Positions 1 to 9,809 of a DNA stretch of 64,000 bases are shown piece by piece. Every line of letters starts with the position of its first letter. The first letter of the stretch is position 1. The notes under the pieces were generated by a model that had not been told where the DNA came from, did no database searches, and saw nothing but the letters and a program-made list of their open reading frames with translations. Source of the DNA: an uncultured Megamonas sp. (GTDB lineage Bacteria; Bacillota_C; Negativicutes; Selenomonadales; Selenomonadaceae); the NCBI GenBank assembly GCA_900556715.1, contig USPM01000001.1, positions 1 to 64,000 of the forward strand, written 5' to 3'. Made by a program: the position numbers and the translations under genes.

Positions 1-527
1 AAAGATAAGGAAATTGTATTGGATTGTACAGAATTGAAGATAAGTCCATAAGTAATACTGATTAATATAGCAAAGAATACGGCTGTTTTAGGGCTATGAA
101 GTGCATTATTGATGTAATAAGCAGGGCCACCAAGATATCCGTTACTATCAGTACGAGGAACTTTGTAAATCTGAGCGAGAGTACTTTCTACAAAGCCAGT
201 TGCGGAACCTAATATAGCAATAATCCACATCCAAAATATAGCACCTGGCCCACCGAGAACAATAGCGATAGCGATACCAGCGATATTACCAACACCTACA
301 CGGGAAGCTGTACTTACACAGAAAGCCTGGAATGAGGAAATTTGTTGTCCTTCCATTTTGCTACCTGCATCGCTAGTTATAAGTCGTACCATTTCTTTGA
401 TAAATCTTATTTGTACAAATTTTGTACGAATAGTAAAGATAATACCAGCACCGATTAAGAGAATGATTAATACGTAGCTCCATAAGACATCATTGATTTG
501 ACCAACTATTGAGTTTAATAAATCCAT
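1..527 (-). CDS. Sodium:alanine symporter family protein (AGCS), C-terminus outside the window
   Basis: The reverse strand is open from an ATG at 527 to the window edge, so about 175 N-terminal residues are visible. They read as an AGCS (AlsT/DagA) Na+/amino acid symporter. After a short N-terminus there is a hydrophobic helix (VLWSYVLIILLIGAGIIF), the family-typical FTIRTKFVQIRFIKEM stretch, then FQAFCVSTASRVGVGNIAGIA and a GGPGAIFWMW helix. These conserved segments mark sodium-coupled uptake of alanine or glycine across the inner membrane. A strong Shine-Dalgarno (reverse complement of CCCTCCT at 534-540) supports this start. The gene diverges from dnaE. Substrate specificity cannot be told from this part. 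Confidence 0.88.
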   Translation of the reverse strand, partial: MDLLNSIVGQINDVLWSYVLIILLIGAGIIFTIRTKFVQIRFIKEMVRLITSDAGSKMEGQQISSFQAFCVSTASRVGVGNIAGIAIAIVLGGPGAIFWMWIIAILGSATGFVESTLAQIYKVPRTDSNGYLGGPAYYINNALHSPKTAVFFAILISITYGLIFNSVQSNTISLS

Positions 528-733
528 GGAAATCCCTCCTATCAAAATAATATGTACATTATATCATAAATTTATGCTATAAGAATTTTTATTAATCAAA
601 TTAATAGAAAAATATATAAAATATTAACGAAAAGAACTAAGTTATGTTAAAATTATCTTAATAAATGTATCAAATAATATAGATATGATATGTAAGGTAT
701 ACTGTTTATTATGTGAAAGAAAGAGAGGTTGTA

Positions 734-3700
734 ATGGAATTAGCAAATTTAAATATAAATAATAATATAGATGATGTTAAAGTAAATGAAGAAAATATTG
801 TAGATTTTACACATTTGCATGTGCATACAGAATATAGTTTGCTAGATGGTGCTAGTAGAGTAAAAAAATTAATTGCTCATGCTAAGGATTTAGGTATGAA
901 ATCCTTAGCGATTACTGATCATGGTACGATGTATGGAACGATTGCTTTTTATAAGGAAGCATTAAAACAGGGAATAAAACCTATTATTGGCTGTGAAGTT
1001 TATTTGGCACCAAAATCACGTTTTGATAATTTTGAAGTAGAAGGTACTCGTTATTATCATTTAATTTTGTTAGCAGAAAATAATAAAGGCTATCAAAATC
1101 TCATTAAATTAGTTTCACTAGCTAATATTGAAGGTATGTATTATAAGCCTCGTGTGGATAAAGATTTATTGCGTCAATATCATGAAGGTATTATTTGTTT
1201 GAGCAGTTGTATAGCCGGTGAAATACCTCAAGCGATTATTCGCGATAATATGGAACGTGCGGAAAAATTAGTACAAGAATATGTAGATATTTTTGGCAAG
1301 AATAATTTCTTTTTGGAGATACAAAATCATCAAATTCCAGAAGAAGCTAAGGCAAATAAGGGATTAATCAGTTTAGCTAAGAAATATGATTTAAAATTAG
1401 TAGCTACAAATGATATACATTATATAAAAAAAGAAGACAATGCTTTTCATGATGTGCTTTTATGTATTCAGACTGGCAGAACTTTAGATGATAAGGATAG
1501 AATGAAATTTTATAATGATGATTTCTATTTAAAATCTGGTGCAGAAATGTTTGCTTTATTTAAAGATACACCAGAAGCCATTACAAATACTTTAGAAATT
1601 GCAGAGCGTTGTAATGTGAGTTTTGAATTTGGTCATTTACATTTACCAAATTTTCCTTTGCCAGAGGGGATGACTGATGAACAGTATTTGCATAAATTAT
1701 GTAAGGAAAAAATTCATAATAGATATCCTGAAGTTACAGAGGAAATACAGAAAAGATTAGATTATGAATTATCTATTATTAATCGCATGGGCTATGATAG
1801 TTATTTTTTGATTGTATGGGATTTTATAAATTTTGCTCGCAGTCAAAATATAGCGGTAGGGCCTGGTCGTGGTTCGGCGGCTGGTAGCATTGTAGCGTAT
1901 ATTTTGGGAATTACAGATATTGATCCACTAAAATATAGTTTACTCTTTGAACGTTTTCTAAATCCTGAACGTGTGACAATGCCGGATATAGATATCGACT
2001 TTTGTTATATTCGTAGAGATGAAGTCATTGAATATGTAAAAAGAAGATATGGCGATGACCATGTAGCACAGATAATTACTTTTGGTACGATGGCGGCAAA
2101 AGGTGCAGTGCGAGATGTCGGTCGCGTTATGAATATGCCTTATAACGAAGTGGATAAGATAGCAAAATTAATTCCGCAAGAGTTAGGCATGACTTTAGAT
2201 AAAGCATTAAAGGATTCATCAGAATTATTGAGCCTTTATCAAGAAAATCTCGAAGTTCGTAAATTAATTGATTTTGCTAAAGACGTAGAAGGTATGCCAC
2301 GCCATTCTTCAACTCATGCTGCGGGCGTAGTTATTTCCAAAGATCCTGTTACGGATTATGTACCTATTCAGATATCTGAAGGTACATTTGTGACGCAATA
2401 TGATAAAGATTGTGTCGAAGAATTAGGTCTGTTGAAAATGGACTTTTTGGGATTGCGTACGCTTACAGTTATCGCTGATGCTTTAACAAATATAAAAAAT
2501 AATCGCGGTATAGAGATAAATTTAGATGAAATTCCACTTGAAGATGAAATGACTTCGCAAATGCTTTGTCGAGGAGAAACAGGAGCAGTATTTCAATTGG
2601 AGTCTGCTGGCATGACTACCTTGGTAAAAGATTTGCAACCAACGGGATTTGCTGATTTAATTCCTGTTATGGCATTGTATCGACCAGGGCCTTTAGGCAG
2701 TGGCATGGTAACGGATTTTATCAATGGTAGACATGGTAGAAAAAAAGTAACATATATTCATCCAGATTTAGAGCCAATTTTAAAAGAAACTTTTGGTGTG
2801 ATTTTGTATCAAGAACAGGTTATGCAGATAGTTCAAGTATTAGCTGGTTTCACTTTGGGGCAAGCTGATATTTTACGTCGTGCAATGGGTAAGAAAAAGC
2901 ATGATGTCTTGATGTCACAAAAAGAAAATTTCTTAAAAGGTGCTAAAGATAATGGTGTAGATGATAAACTCGCAGAGACTATTTTTGATTTATTATTACA
3001 TTTTGCCGATTATGGTTTTAATAAATCTCACAGTGCTGCTTATGCACTTGTATCATGGAGAACAGCTTATTTAAAAGCTCATTATCCACAGGAATTTATG
3101 GCGGCTATTTTGACTAGCTTGATGACAAGTAATAAAATTGGCGAATATATTGAACAATGTAAACATATGGGAATTGATATTTTGCCACCAGATATAAATG
3201 CTAGTCGTGATACATTTACTGTAGATAAAAATAGTATTCGTTTTGGTTTAGCTGCTGTAAAAAATGTAGGTGAAAATGCCTTAAAAACGATTGTAGATAT
3301 CCGTGAAAAAGATGGTCTATTTAAATCTTTAGAGGATTTTTGTTCACGAGTTAGCAGTAGATGTATCAATAAAAGAGCTTTAGAAAATCTCATAAAATGT
3401 GGTGCATTTGATTCTTTAGGTTATAATCGTGCTCAATATATGGCTGTTTTAGACCAAGCTATGGATTTAGGCTCTAGGCGTCAAAAAGATTTAGCTAGTG
3501 GACAGATGGATTTATTCGGTGATTTTATGGAGGAAGAAGAAAGTATTGATAAATTAAAAATGCCAAAAATACAAGAATTTCCTAAAATAGAATTATTGAA
3601 TATGGAAAAAGAAATTACAGGTTTTTATATTACAGGGCATCCACTAGAAGAATATAGAGAAAAAATACAGTATTTAACCACTGTTGAAAGTTTAGAAAAA

Positions 3701-4189
3701 GAAAAAGATGGTAAATATGTATCTGTATCAGGAATTATTCGTAAGGCAAAAAGAGTAACTACGAAAAAAGGCGATATGATGTGCTTTTTAGAAATCGAGG
3801 ACTTTTTGGGTGTAGTGGAAGTCATTGTATTTCCAAAGGCGTTTTATGATAATATCAATTATTTAGTGCCAGATATTCCTGTTGTAGTCAGAGGAAAATT
3901 GGATAAAAGTGATGATACTAATAAAATCATCGCTGATAAAGTGATTGGTTTAGAGGATTATACGCCAGAATTTTGTATTATCGTAAAACCAGAGCAAGAA
4001 GATAATGCTTTCTTTAGCAAAATAACAGAAACATTACAAGAAAATGCTGGCCCTTGCCCTGTTTATATGTATTTTATGAGCAGTAAAAAAATGATTAAGG
4101 GTAATCGAGAATTTTGGATTGATGGCAGTGAAACTGTAGTCAATAATTTAAAAAATCTTTTAGGCAAAAAATCAATAAAGCAAAGATAA
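734..4189 (+). CDS. dnaE: DNA polymerase III alpha subunit
   Basis: Replicative DNA polymerase of the DnaE type, about 1151 residues, the usual length. The N-terminal PHP domain opens with FTHLHVHTEYSLLDGA. The polymerase palm carries GPGRGSAAGS and the catalytic aspartates of PDIDIDF. The helix-hairpin-helix region and a C-terminal OB-fold (VSVSGIIRKAKRVTTKKGDM) follow. The reading frame extends to a GTG at 713, but I prefer ATG 734 because AGAGAGG lies just before it at a normal distance. The gene is monocistronic: recX converges on it and a strong hairpin terminator lies between. No catalytic motif looks damaged. Confidence 0.97.
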   Translation: MELANLNINNNIDDVKVNEENIVDFTHLHVHTEYSLLDGASRVKKLIAHAKDLGMKSLAITDHGTMYGTIAFYKEALKQGIKPIIGCEVYLAPKSRFDNFEVEGTRYYHLILLAENNKGYQNLIKLVSLANIEGMYYKPRVDKDLLRQYHEGIICLSSCIAGEIPQAIIRDNMERAEKLVQEYVDIFGKNNFFLEIQNHQIPEEAKANKGLISLAKKYDLKLVATNDIHYIKKEDNAFHDVLLCIQTGRTLDDKDRMKFYNDDFYLKSGAEMFALFKDTPEAITNTLEIAERCNVSFEFGHLHLPNFPLPEGMTDEQYLHKLCKEKIHNRYPEVTEEIQKRLDYELSIINRMGYDSYFLIVWDFINFARSQNIAVGPGRGSAAGSIVAYILGITDIDPLKYSLLFERFLNPERVTMPDIDIDFCYIRRDEVIEYVKRRYGDDHVAQIITFGTMAAKGAVRDVGRVMNMPYNEVDKIAKLIPQELGMTLDKALKDSSELLSLYQENLEVRKLIDFAKDVEGMPRHSSTHAAGVVISKDPVTDYVPIQISEGTFVTQYDKDCVEELGLLKMDFLGLRTLTVIADALTNIKNNRGIEINLDEIPLEDEMTSQMLCRGETGAVFQLESAGMTTLVKDLQPTGFADLIPVMALYRPGPLGSGMVTDFINGRHGRKKVTYIHPDLEPILKETFGVILYQEQVMQIVQVLAGFTLGQADILRRAMGKKKHDVLMSQKENFLKGAKDNGVDDKLAETIFDLLLHFADYGFNKSHSAAYALVSWRTAYLKAHYPQEFMAAILTSLMTSNKIGEYIEQCKHMGIDILPPDINASRDTFTVDKNSIRFGLAAVKNVGENALKTIVDIREKDGLFKSLEDFCSRVSSRCINKRALENLIKCGAFDSLGYNRAQYMAVLDQAMDLGSRRQKDLASGQMDLFGDFMEEEESIDKLKMPKIQEFPKIELLNMEKEITGFYITGHPLEEYREKIQYLTTVESLEKEKDGKYVSVSGIIRKAKRVTTKKGDMMCFLEIEDFLGVVEVIVFPKAFYDNINYLVPDIPVVVRGKLDKSDDTNKIIADKVIGLEDYTPEFCIIVKPEQEDNAFFSKITETLQENAGPCPVYMYFMSSKKMIKGNREFWIDGSETVVNNLKNLLGKKSIKQR

Positions 4190-4204
4190 ATTTCAATTAA
4201 AAAT

Positions 4205-4240
4205 CCCCCAAAATAGATGAATTATTTTGGGGGATAATTT
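4205..4240. terminator. Bidirectional intrinsic terminator between dnaE and recX
   Basis: Perfect 11-bp inverted repeat, CCCCCAAAATA at 4205-4215 and TATTTTGGGGG at 4223-4233, with a 7-nt loop. It is followed by ATAATTTTT on the plus strand. It lies between two convergent stop codons and can serve both. Confidence 0.85.
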
Positions 4241-4253
4241 TTATAGTATTAAA

Positions 4254-4718
4254 TTAATTATTAAAGAAATCTTCAATAGCTAAGCGAATAGCTGAATAAT
4301 TAAATCCTTTGCGATAGAGATAACCTTGGCATTTTAATTTATCAGCTTTACTGGGAAGATAACGGCTATTTAATAATCGCAAACAAACAGTATATTCATA
4401 ATCTATTTCATCAATATCTGTTTCCTCTTGAGCATTTTGAATATCACTTTGAGAAAATCCTTTTTCCATTAACTTATATTTAATAGCTTTTAGACTGCGA
4501 TGTTTTTCATTGATATATGCTTGATATTGACGTTGGCATAAATCTGTATCGTCTAAATAATGTCGAGCAGTTAAGCGGTTAATGGCTTCTTGAATTTCTT
4601 CTGGTGCGTATTCTTTGCGTTTTAATTTTGTAATTAATTGCTGGGTACTATAAGGTCTTGTAGCTAATAAATCAACAGCATAAATAAGTGCTGTTTTTGT
4701 ATTATTTTGCTGTTTCAT
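4254..4718 (-). CDS. recX: RecX, regulator of RecA
   Basis: A 154-residue RecX-family protein. It is rich in short helical repeats with the family-typical pattern: [38 protein letters not shown], then KLMEKGF and [18 protein letters not shown]. RecX proteins bind RecA filaments and limit their extension. Its start overlaps the 3' end of recA by 17 bp, so it is translated from the recA transcript, a common recA-recX arrangement. The identification rests on both sequence pattern and position. Confidence 0.9.
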   Translation of the reverse strand: MKQQNNTKTALIYAVDLLATRPYSTQQLITKLKRKEYAPEEIQEAINRLTARHYLDDTDLCQRQYQAYINEKHRSLKAIKYKLMEKGFSQSDIQNAQEETDIDEIDYEYTVCLRLLNSRYLPSKADKLKCQGYLYRKGFNYSAIRLAIEDFFNN

Positions 4719-5772
4719 TATCAGCTGTTACTTTAGATTTTTTAGTTGGTTCTTCAACTTTTTCTTCAGTTTGTTCTTCTTGAACAAATAATTTTTCACG
4801 AATTTTATTTTCAATTTCTAATGCTGTGTCAGCATGTTCTTTTAAATATGCTTTTACGTTTTCTTTACCTTGACCTAAGCGAGTGCCTTGATAAGAATAC
4901 CATGTACCACTCTTATCTAAGATTTCAAAAGCTGTACCCATATCAATTAAGCTACCTTCACGAGAAATACCTTCACCATACATGATATCAAATTCAGCTT
5001 GTTTGAATGGTGGAGCCACTTTATTTTTTACAACTTTAATTCTTGTTCTGCTACCTACAGGATCGTTACCTTGTTTTATTGTATCGATTTTACGCACATC
5101 TAAACGAATGGAAGCATAGAATTTTAAAGCTCTACCACCAGTTGTAGTTTCTGGATTACCGAACATAACGCCAACTTTTTCACGAATTTGGTTGATGAAG
5201 ATTGCTGTTGTACGAGATTTGCTGATGATACCTGTCAATTTTCTCATAGCTTGAGACATTAAACGAGCTTGTAGACCAACATGAGAATCTCCCATGTCGC
5301 CTTCGATTTCTGCTTTAGGAACAAGTGCTGCGACAGAGTCAACAACAACGACATCGATAGCTCCACTGCGAACGAGAGCGTCAGCAATTTCTAGAGCTTG
5401 TTCACCATTATCTGGCTGAGAAATCAATAAATTATCAATATCTACACCTAATTTTTTGGCATAAACTGGATCAAGTGCATGTTCAGCATCGATAAATGCA
5501 GCTACACCACCTATTTTTTGTGCTTCAGCTACGATGTGAAGTGCTACAGTTGTTTTACCAGAAGATTCTGGGCCAAATATTTCTACAATACGTCCGCGAG
5601 GAACACCACCAACACCGAGAGCTGCATCGAGTGGTAGACAACCTGTATGAATGACTTCGATATTCATATTGGCGGAAGCATCACCTAATTTCATGATGGA
5701 ACCTTTACCAAAGTCGCGTTCAATTTGTTTTAAAGCACTTTCAAGTGCTTGTACTTTATCCATTTTATCCAT
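4702..5772 (-). CDS. recA: RecA recombinase
   Basis: 356 residues, normal for RecA. Walker [10 protein letters not shown] lies near residue 67. [35 protein letters not shown] and the L2-region block [30 protein letters not shown] are all intact. It is the ATP-dependent strand-exchange protein and the co-protease for LexA in the SOS response. The start at 5772 has AGGTG 10 nt upstream; a second in-frame ATG at 5763 is less likely. The acidic C-terminal tail ([16 protein letters not shown]) is typical. A sigma-70-like promoter with a flanking palindrome precedes it. Confidence 0.98.
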   Translation of the reverse strand: MDKMDKVQALESALKQIERDFGKGSIMKLGDASANMNIEVIHTGCLPLDAALGVGGVPRGRIVEIFGPESSGKTTVALHIVAEAQKIGGVAAFIDAEHALDPVYAKKLGVDIDNLLISQPDNGEQALEIADALVRSGAIDVVVVDSVAALVPKAEIEGDMGDSHVGLQARLMSQAMRKLTGIISKSRTTAIFINQIREKVGVMFGNPETTTGGRALKFYASIRLDVRKIDTIKQGNDPVGSRTRIKVVKNKVAPPFKQAEFDIMYGEGISREGSLIDMGTAFEILDKSGTWYSYQGTRLGQGKENVKAYLKEHADTALEIENKIREKLFVQEEQTEEKVEEPTKKSKVTADNETAK

Positions 5773-5820
5773 GGGAATAAATCACCTGCTTTTTAAATCT
5801 TATCTAAAAAATATATATAA

Positions 5821-5850
5821 ATTATACTCTATATATTCCTAAATAATCAA
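5821..5850 (-). promoter_or_regulatory. recA promoter
   Basis: On the minus strand, -35 TTGATT (plus-strand 5845-5850) and -10 TATAAT (5821-5826) are separated by 18 bp. They lie about 50 bp upstream of the recA start. The -10 is a perfect consensus. Confidence 0.7.
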
Positions 5851-5856
5851 GCAGAA

Positions 5857-5872
5857 GTTCGGTTTTCCGAAC
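5857..5872. promoter_or_regulatory. Palindrome next to the recA -35, candidate SOS operator
   Basis: GTTCGG-TTTT-CCGAAC is a perfect 6-4-6 inverted repeat lying 6 bp upstream of the recA -35 hexamer. It carries GTTC and GAAC half sites like those in LexA boxes of Gram-positives and alphaproteobacteria, but in the arrangement GTTC-N8-GAAC. The Bacillus form is CGAAC-N4-GTTCG. Operator function is inferred. Confidence 0.45.
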
Positions 5873-5972
5873 GAATTTAGAGCAATTATGTTTAAGAAAA
5901 ATAGCTTTAATTTCGAATATATTGTATAATATCAGATATAATTATTTTATTTGGAGGGTTATTTTTTATTAA

Positions 5973-6302
5973 ATGGACAGTTTTGATGACCAGTATATTT
6001 TGCTCGAGGAATTATATGAAGATAGTTTTTATCCTGATTTTTTGATTGATAAAATAAAGTATTTATTGGAAGATTTTATTAATTATGTGGAACAAAAACC
6101 TAATGATATGACTGAAGTAGAAGATAAAATATATGAATTAATTCAAAATGCCAATAATCTGCAATATGAATTTCTTGATAATGATAGCGAATATGATAAT
6201 CTTGCACGTGAATGTCTTATTCGCAATTTGGAATATATTATACAATGGTTTCATTTGCCGATTAATTTAGAGGAAGTATTAGCAGAACGTGAATGGGATT
6301 AA
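5973..6302 (+). CDS. DUF5713-like small acidic protein
   Basis: 109 residues, strongly acidic, with no signal peptide or membrane segment. The pattern LLEELYEDSFYPDFLIDKIKYLLED, then a middle helix (NANNLQYEFLDNDSEYDNLARECL) and a final EEVLAEREWD resembles DUF5713 proteins, whose function is unknown. The start has a good ribosome site (TTGGAGGG about 14 nt upstream). It is transcribed divergently from recA, with a TATAAT at 5925-5930 as likely -10. It stands alone, and the next gene has its own leader. The family assignment is from memory of the pattern, not a search. Confidence 0.6.
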   Translation: MDSFDDQYILLEELYEDSFYPDFLIDKIKYLLEDFINYVEQKPNDMTEVEDKIYELIQNANNLQYEFLDNDSEYDNLARECLIRNLEYIIQWFHLPINLEEVLAEREWD

Positions 6303-6389
6303 ACCTATTTGATGATAAATATTATTAATTTAAAAGCATAAAATTTTATGTTATACTTATAGTAGTTTATTTATTTGGAGGATTGTTTA

Positions 6390-8309
6390 ATGTTATTAAA
6401 TAAAAAGTCTGTAGAACTTTTAGCTCCAGCTGGTAATTGGGAAACATTAGTTGCTGCCATTGATGCTGGGGCTGATGCTATTTATTTGGGTGGAAAGCAT
6501 TTTAATATGCGTATGCTCAAATCAGACGCTAATTTTGATAATGAAATGTTAAAAAAAGCTGTGGAATATGCTCATGCTCATGGAGTAATGCTTTATATTA
6601 CGATTAATAATTTAATCAGTGATGAAGAAATTCCAGAACTTGAAGAGTATTTAATTTATTTGAATGAAATTCAACCAGATGCTATTTTGATTCAAGATTT
6701 AGCTATTGCTCAAATTGTGAAAAAACTTGGATTGCATATAACAATGCATGCATCTATCATGATGAATTCCCATAATAATGCTGCTATAAAAAAATTAAAA
6801 GAATATGGTATTCGCCGTGTAGTTGTCAGCCGTGAAATGTCTTTAAAAGAACTCAGCGAATTAAAAGCTGTAGATAGTGATTTTGAACTTGAATATTTTG
6901 TTCATGGTGATATGTGTATTTCTGAAAGTGGACAATGTATTCATTCTGGTGTTTTATTTGCAAATAGCAGTAATCGCGGTCGTTGTATGAAGGCTTGTCG
7001 TTGGCCATATAAAATCATTGATGAACAAACAGGTCAAGAACAAGAAACTACAACAGATGGGGATTACCGCTTAGCATTAAAAGATATGTGTATGTACAGA
7101 AATATTCCAGATTTAATTCAAGCTGGAGTATATTCTTTTAAAATTGAAGGTCGTATGCGTAGTGCTGATTTCGTGGCAAATATTGTAAGTATTTATCGTC
7201 GTGCCATTGATAATTATGTATCTGATCCTGCTGGTTATCATGTAAATGAAGATGATTGGAAAAATCTTTTTGAAAATCGTGTACGTGATTATTCCACTTG
7301 TTTTGCTATGGATAAACCTGATAGTAGAGCTATTGGCTATACTGGAAAACGCGAACCAAGATTTTTCAGCTATGCGGCTAAAGAAGCAGATTTAAATTGT
7401 GAATGGCTCAATGATTTAGATGCTATAAAAACTGCTAGTAATAAACCAAAACTTGCTGTTAAAGCTGCAACTTTAGCACATGCTTGTGAAGCTTTAGCAA
7501 ATGGTGCTGATGTTATTTATGTAGCAGGCGAAGTTTATCGTCCACATACTCCATGGACTTTAGGAGATATAAAAACTATTTTGCAAGAAGCTCATGATGT
7601 TGGGGCAAAAGTAATAGTTAATACACCTAGAACAACTTTAAAAGATCAGTGCAGTGAATTAGAACAATTATGTCATGATTTAAATGAAATAAAACCAGAT
7701 GGTATCATGGTGGGAAATTTAGGAGCTGCTACTATTGTACGTGAGCTTACAAATTTACCTATCTATGCTGACCATAGTTTCAATGTATTTAATCATGTAG
7801 CTACAGAATTTTTACAAGAAAATGGCATTGTAAATGCAACAGCTTCTTATGAATTGCCTTATGCTGAAGTAAAAACTTTAGTTGAAAGCAGTAAATTACC
7901 AATGACAATCACTGTTCATGGTAATGTAGAAGCTATGATTTCTGATACAAATATTCCTGCATTGAATTTAAAATATGATCCACTTACTAATCCAGAATTC
8001 AATGATAAACATTTTGCTTTATTGGATACAGTTGGCGGAAAACATTCTATGCGTGTAGACCAATTTGGTAGAATTCATATTTTATTTACTAATGATTTAT
8101 GTCTTCTTCCTTATATTGATAAATTAATGGGAGCAGATACTCTTCGTATCGAAGCTCAAGATTATACACCAGAAATTACTGGTATGTTAACTAAAATTTA
8201 TCGCGACGCTATTGATAATGGCAAAAATAACGATATGATCGAAAAAATCGAAGAAATAAGTCCTCGTCCAGTTGGTATTGGTGTTTATCGTCATAAAAAA
8301 TCTTATTAA
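6390..8309 (+). CDS. Peptidase U32 family protein, long two-domain form
   Basis: About 639 residues. The N-terminal domain opens with VELLAPAGNWETLVAAIDAGADAIYLGG, typical of U32 proteins. The conserved cysteine region is VHGDMCISESGQC, then SNRGRCMKACRWPY near residues 172-203, probably binding an Fe-S cluster. A second TIM-barrel-like half follows (KPKLAVKAATLAHACEALANGADVIYVAGE), as in long U32 proteins related to RlhA, which hydroxylates 23S rRNA C2501. Whether this is RlhA or another hydroxylase cannot be decided here. The frame opens earlier, at 6375, but ATG 6390 has TTGGAGGA at the right distance. A second, shorter U32 gene (trhP) lies at 41862. Confidence 0.85.
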   Translation: MLLNKKSVELLAPAGNWETLVAAIDAGADAIYLGGKHFNMRMLKSDANFDNEMLKKAVEYAHAHGVMLYITINNLISDEEIPELEEYLIYLNEIQPDAILIQDLAIAQIVKKLGLHITMHASIMMNSHNNAAIKKLKEYGIRRVVVSREMSLKELSELKAVDSDFELEYFVHGDMCISESGQCIHSGVLFANSSNRGRCMKACRWPYKIIDEQTGQEQETTTDGDYRLALKDMCMYRNIPDLIQAGVYSFKIEGRMRSADFVANIVSIYRRAIDNYVSDPAGYHVNEDDWKNLFENRVRDYSTCFAMDKPDSRAIGYTGKREPRFFSYAAKEADLNCEWLNDLDAIKTASNKPKLAVKAATLAHACEALANGADVIYVAGEVYRPHTPWTLGDIKTILQEAHDVGAKVIVNTPRTTLKDQCSELEQLCHDLNEIKPDGIMVGNLGAATIVRELTNLPIYADHSFNVFNHVATEFLQENGIVNATASYELPYAEVKTLVESSKLPMTITVHGNVEAMISDTNIPALNLKYDPLTNPEFNDKHFALLDTVGGKHSMRVDQFGRIHILFTNDLCLLPYIDKLMGADTLRIEAQDYTPEITGMLTKIYRDAIDNGKNNDMIEKIEEISPRPVGIGVYRHKKSY

Positions 8310-8327
8310 TTATTCATAGTCATTTTA

Positions 8328-8379
8328 GAATTGTCATTTTTATTTTAGGCTTTATGGCTTATTATATTAATGACAATTC
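8328..8379. repeat. 11-bp inverted repeat downstream of the U32 gene
   Basis: GAATTGTCATT at 8328-8338 pairs with AATGACAATTC at 8369-8379 around a 30-nt loop. A weak T-rich stretch follows. It may be the U32 terminator, but the loop is unusually long. Confidence 0.5.
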
Positions 8380-8380
8380 T

Positions 8381-8423
8381 TTCTAATGTTTATTATCAAT
8401 ATTATTTATACATAACATTAGAA
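8381..8423. repeat. 10-bp inverted repeat in the aminotransferase leader
   Basis: TTCTAATGTT at 8381-8390 pairs with AACATTAGAA at 8414-8423. It begins one base after the preceding inverted repeat and ends 28 nt before the aminotransferase start. No poly-T follows, so it is not an ordinary terminator. Confidence 0.45.
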
Positions 8424-8451
8424 AATATAAAATAATGAAAGGAAGTTTGTT

Positions 8452-9741
8452 ATGTCTCAGTATTTAGGTCCTGAAAAATGTCTTGAAAAGAAAAAGAAAT
8501 ATATCATGCCTTGTTTAGGTCATTTTTTTGCTAATCCTCCACAATTTGTAAAAGGTGAAATGCAATATCTTTACGACCATGAAGGCAAAAAATATTTAGA
8601 TTGTTTTGCTGGTGTATCTGTTATAAACTGCGGTCATTGCAATCCTGAAATCACGCAAAAAGTAGCAAAACAAGTGCAGACTCTACAACATGTTTGCAAT
8701 ATCTATTTGACAGAAGATATTTATAATTTAGCTGAAAAATTAGCTCAAGTAACACCAGGCAGATTACAAAAATCTTTCTTTTGTTCTACAGGAACAGAAG
8801 CAAATGAAGGTGCGTTACTTTTAGCAAATATTTATAATGGAAAAAGTGAATTATTAGCTCTTCGCAATGGTTTACATGGCAGAACAAAACTCACTATGAA
8901 TTTGACTGGTATCGGTATGTGGAGAACTGATCCAAATCCTGTGGGTGGTATTCATTTTGCACCAAACCCATATTGTTACCGTTGCCCAATGGGTAAAAAA
9001 TTCCCAGAATGTGATTATGCTTGTGCAAATGCTGTAGAAGATATTATCAGCTATGCAACTTCTGGAAATGTTTCTGCTATGATTTGCGAAACTATCCAAG
9101 GTAATGCAGGTATTGTAGTACCTCCAAAAGGATATTTTAAACGTTTAAAAGAAATCTTAGAAAAACACAATATTTTATTGATCATTGATGAAGTACAGAC
9201 AGGTTTTGCACGTACTGGAAAAATGTTTGCTATTGAAAATTATGATGTTGAACCAGATATTATGACAATGGCTAAAGCTTTAGGCAATGGTGCTCCTATC
9301 AGTTGTTTTATTTCTCGCAGTGAAATCGCAGATAAATACACTCGTCCTGGTGCTTCTACATTAGGTGGAAATCCTGTTTCTTCTACAGCTGGTATCGCTG
9401 TACTTGATTATATTGAAGAACACAATCTTGTTGAAAAAGCCCGCGTTCGTGGAAAACAATTAAAAGATGGCTTGATGGCTCTTCAAGAAAAATATCCATT
9501 TATCGGTGATGTTCGTGGTTTAGGCTTAATGGTAGGTGCAGAGCTTATTAATCCAGATAAATCACCAGCTCCAGATAAGCTAGAATTTGTAGTGGAAACA
9601 ATGAAAGATAGAGGTTTCCTCATCGGTAAAAATGGTATAGCTAGAAATGTTCTTGCATTCCAACCACCACTTATCATAACTGAAGAAAATATCAATGATT
9701 TATTGAACAATCTTGATGATGTTATGTCTCAGGTAAAATAA
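8452..9741 (+). CDS. Class III PLP-dependent aminotransferase
   Basis: 429 residues. Fold-type I class III features are clear: the CSTGTEANEGALLLA block, the ICETIQGNAGIVVPPKGYFKRL segment, IIDEVQTGFARTGKMFA, and the PLP lysine in MAKALGNGAPI (K275). The sequence most resembles alanine-glyoxylate aminotransferase 2 and related omega-amino acid aminotransferases rather than ArgD or HemL. A cysteine-rich insert (APNPYCYRCPMGKKFPECDYAC) between residues 165 and 190 is typical of that subgroup. The substrate cannot be assigned. It is monocistronic, with a terminator right after. Confidence 0.85.
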   Translation: MSQYLGPEKCLEKKKKYIMPCLGHFFANPPQFVKGEMQYLYDHEGKKYLDCFAGVSVINCGHCNPEITQKVAKQVQTLQHVCNIYLTEDIYNLAEKLAQVTPGRLQKSFFCSTGTEANEGALLLANIYNGKSELLALRNGLHGRTKLTMNLTGIGMWRTDPNPVGGIHFAPNPYCYRCPMGKKFPECDYACANAVEDIISYATSGNVSAMICETIQGNAGIVVPPKGYFKRLKEILEKHNILLIIDEVQTGFARTGKMFAIENYDVEPDIMTMAKALGNGAPISCFISRSEIADKYTRPGASTLGGNPVSSTAGIAVLDYIEEHNLVEKARVRGKQLKDGLMALQEKYPFIGDVRGLGLMVGAELINPDKSPAPDKLEFVVETMKDRGFLIGKNGIARNVLAFQPPLIITEENINDLLNNLDDVMSQVK

Positions 9742-9757
9742 AATATATAAATAAAAA

Positions 9758-9797
9758 AATAGTCCCTAGTAGTTTATGCTACTGGGGACTATTTTTA
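9758..9797. terminator. Bidirectional intrinsic terminator
   Basis: ATAGTCCCTAGTAG (9759-9772) pairs with CTACTGGGGACTAT (9779-9792) with one U-G pair, flanked by A and T runs. It separates the convergent aminotransferase and zwf genes. Confidence 0.85.
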
Positions 9798-9809
9798 TGA
9801 GTTTTTAAA

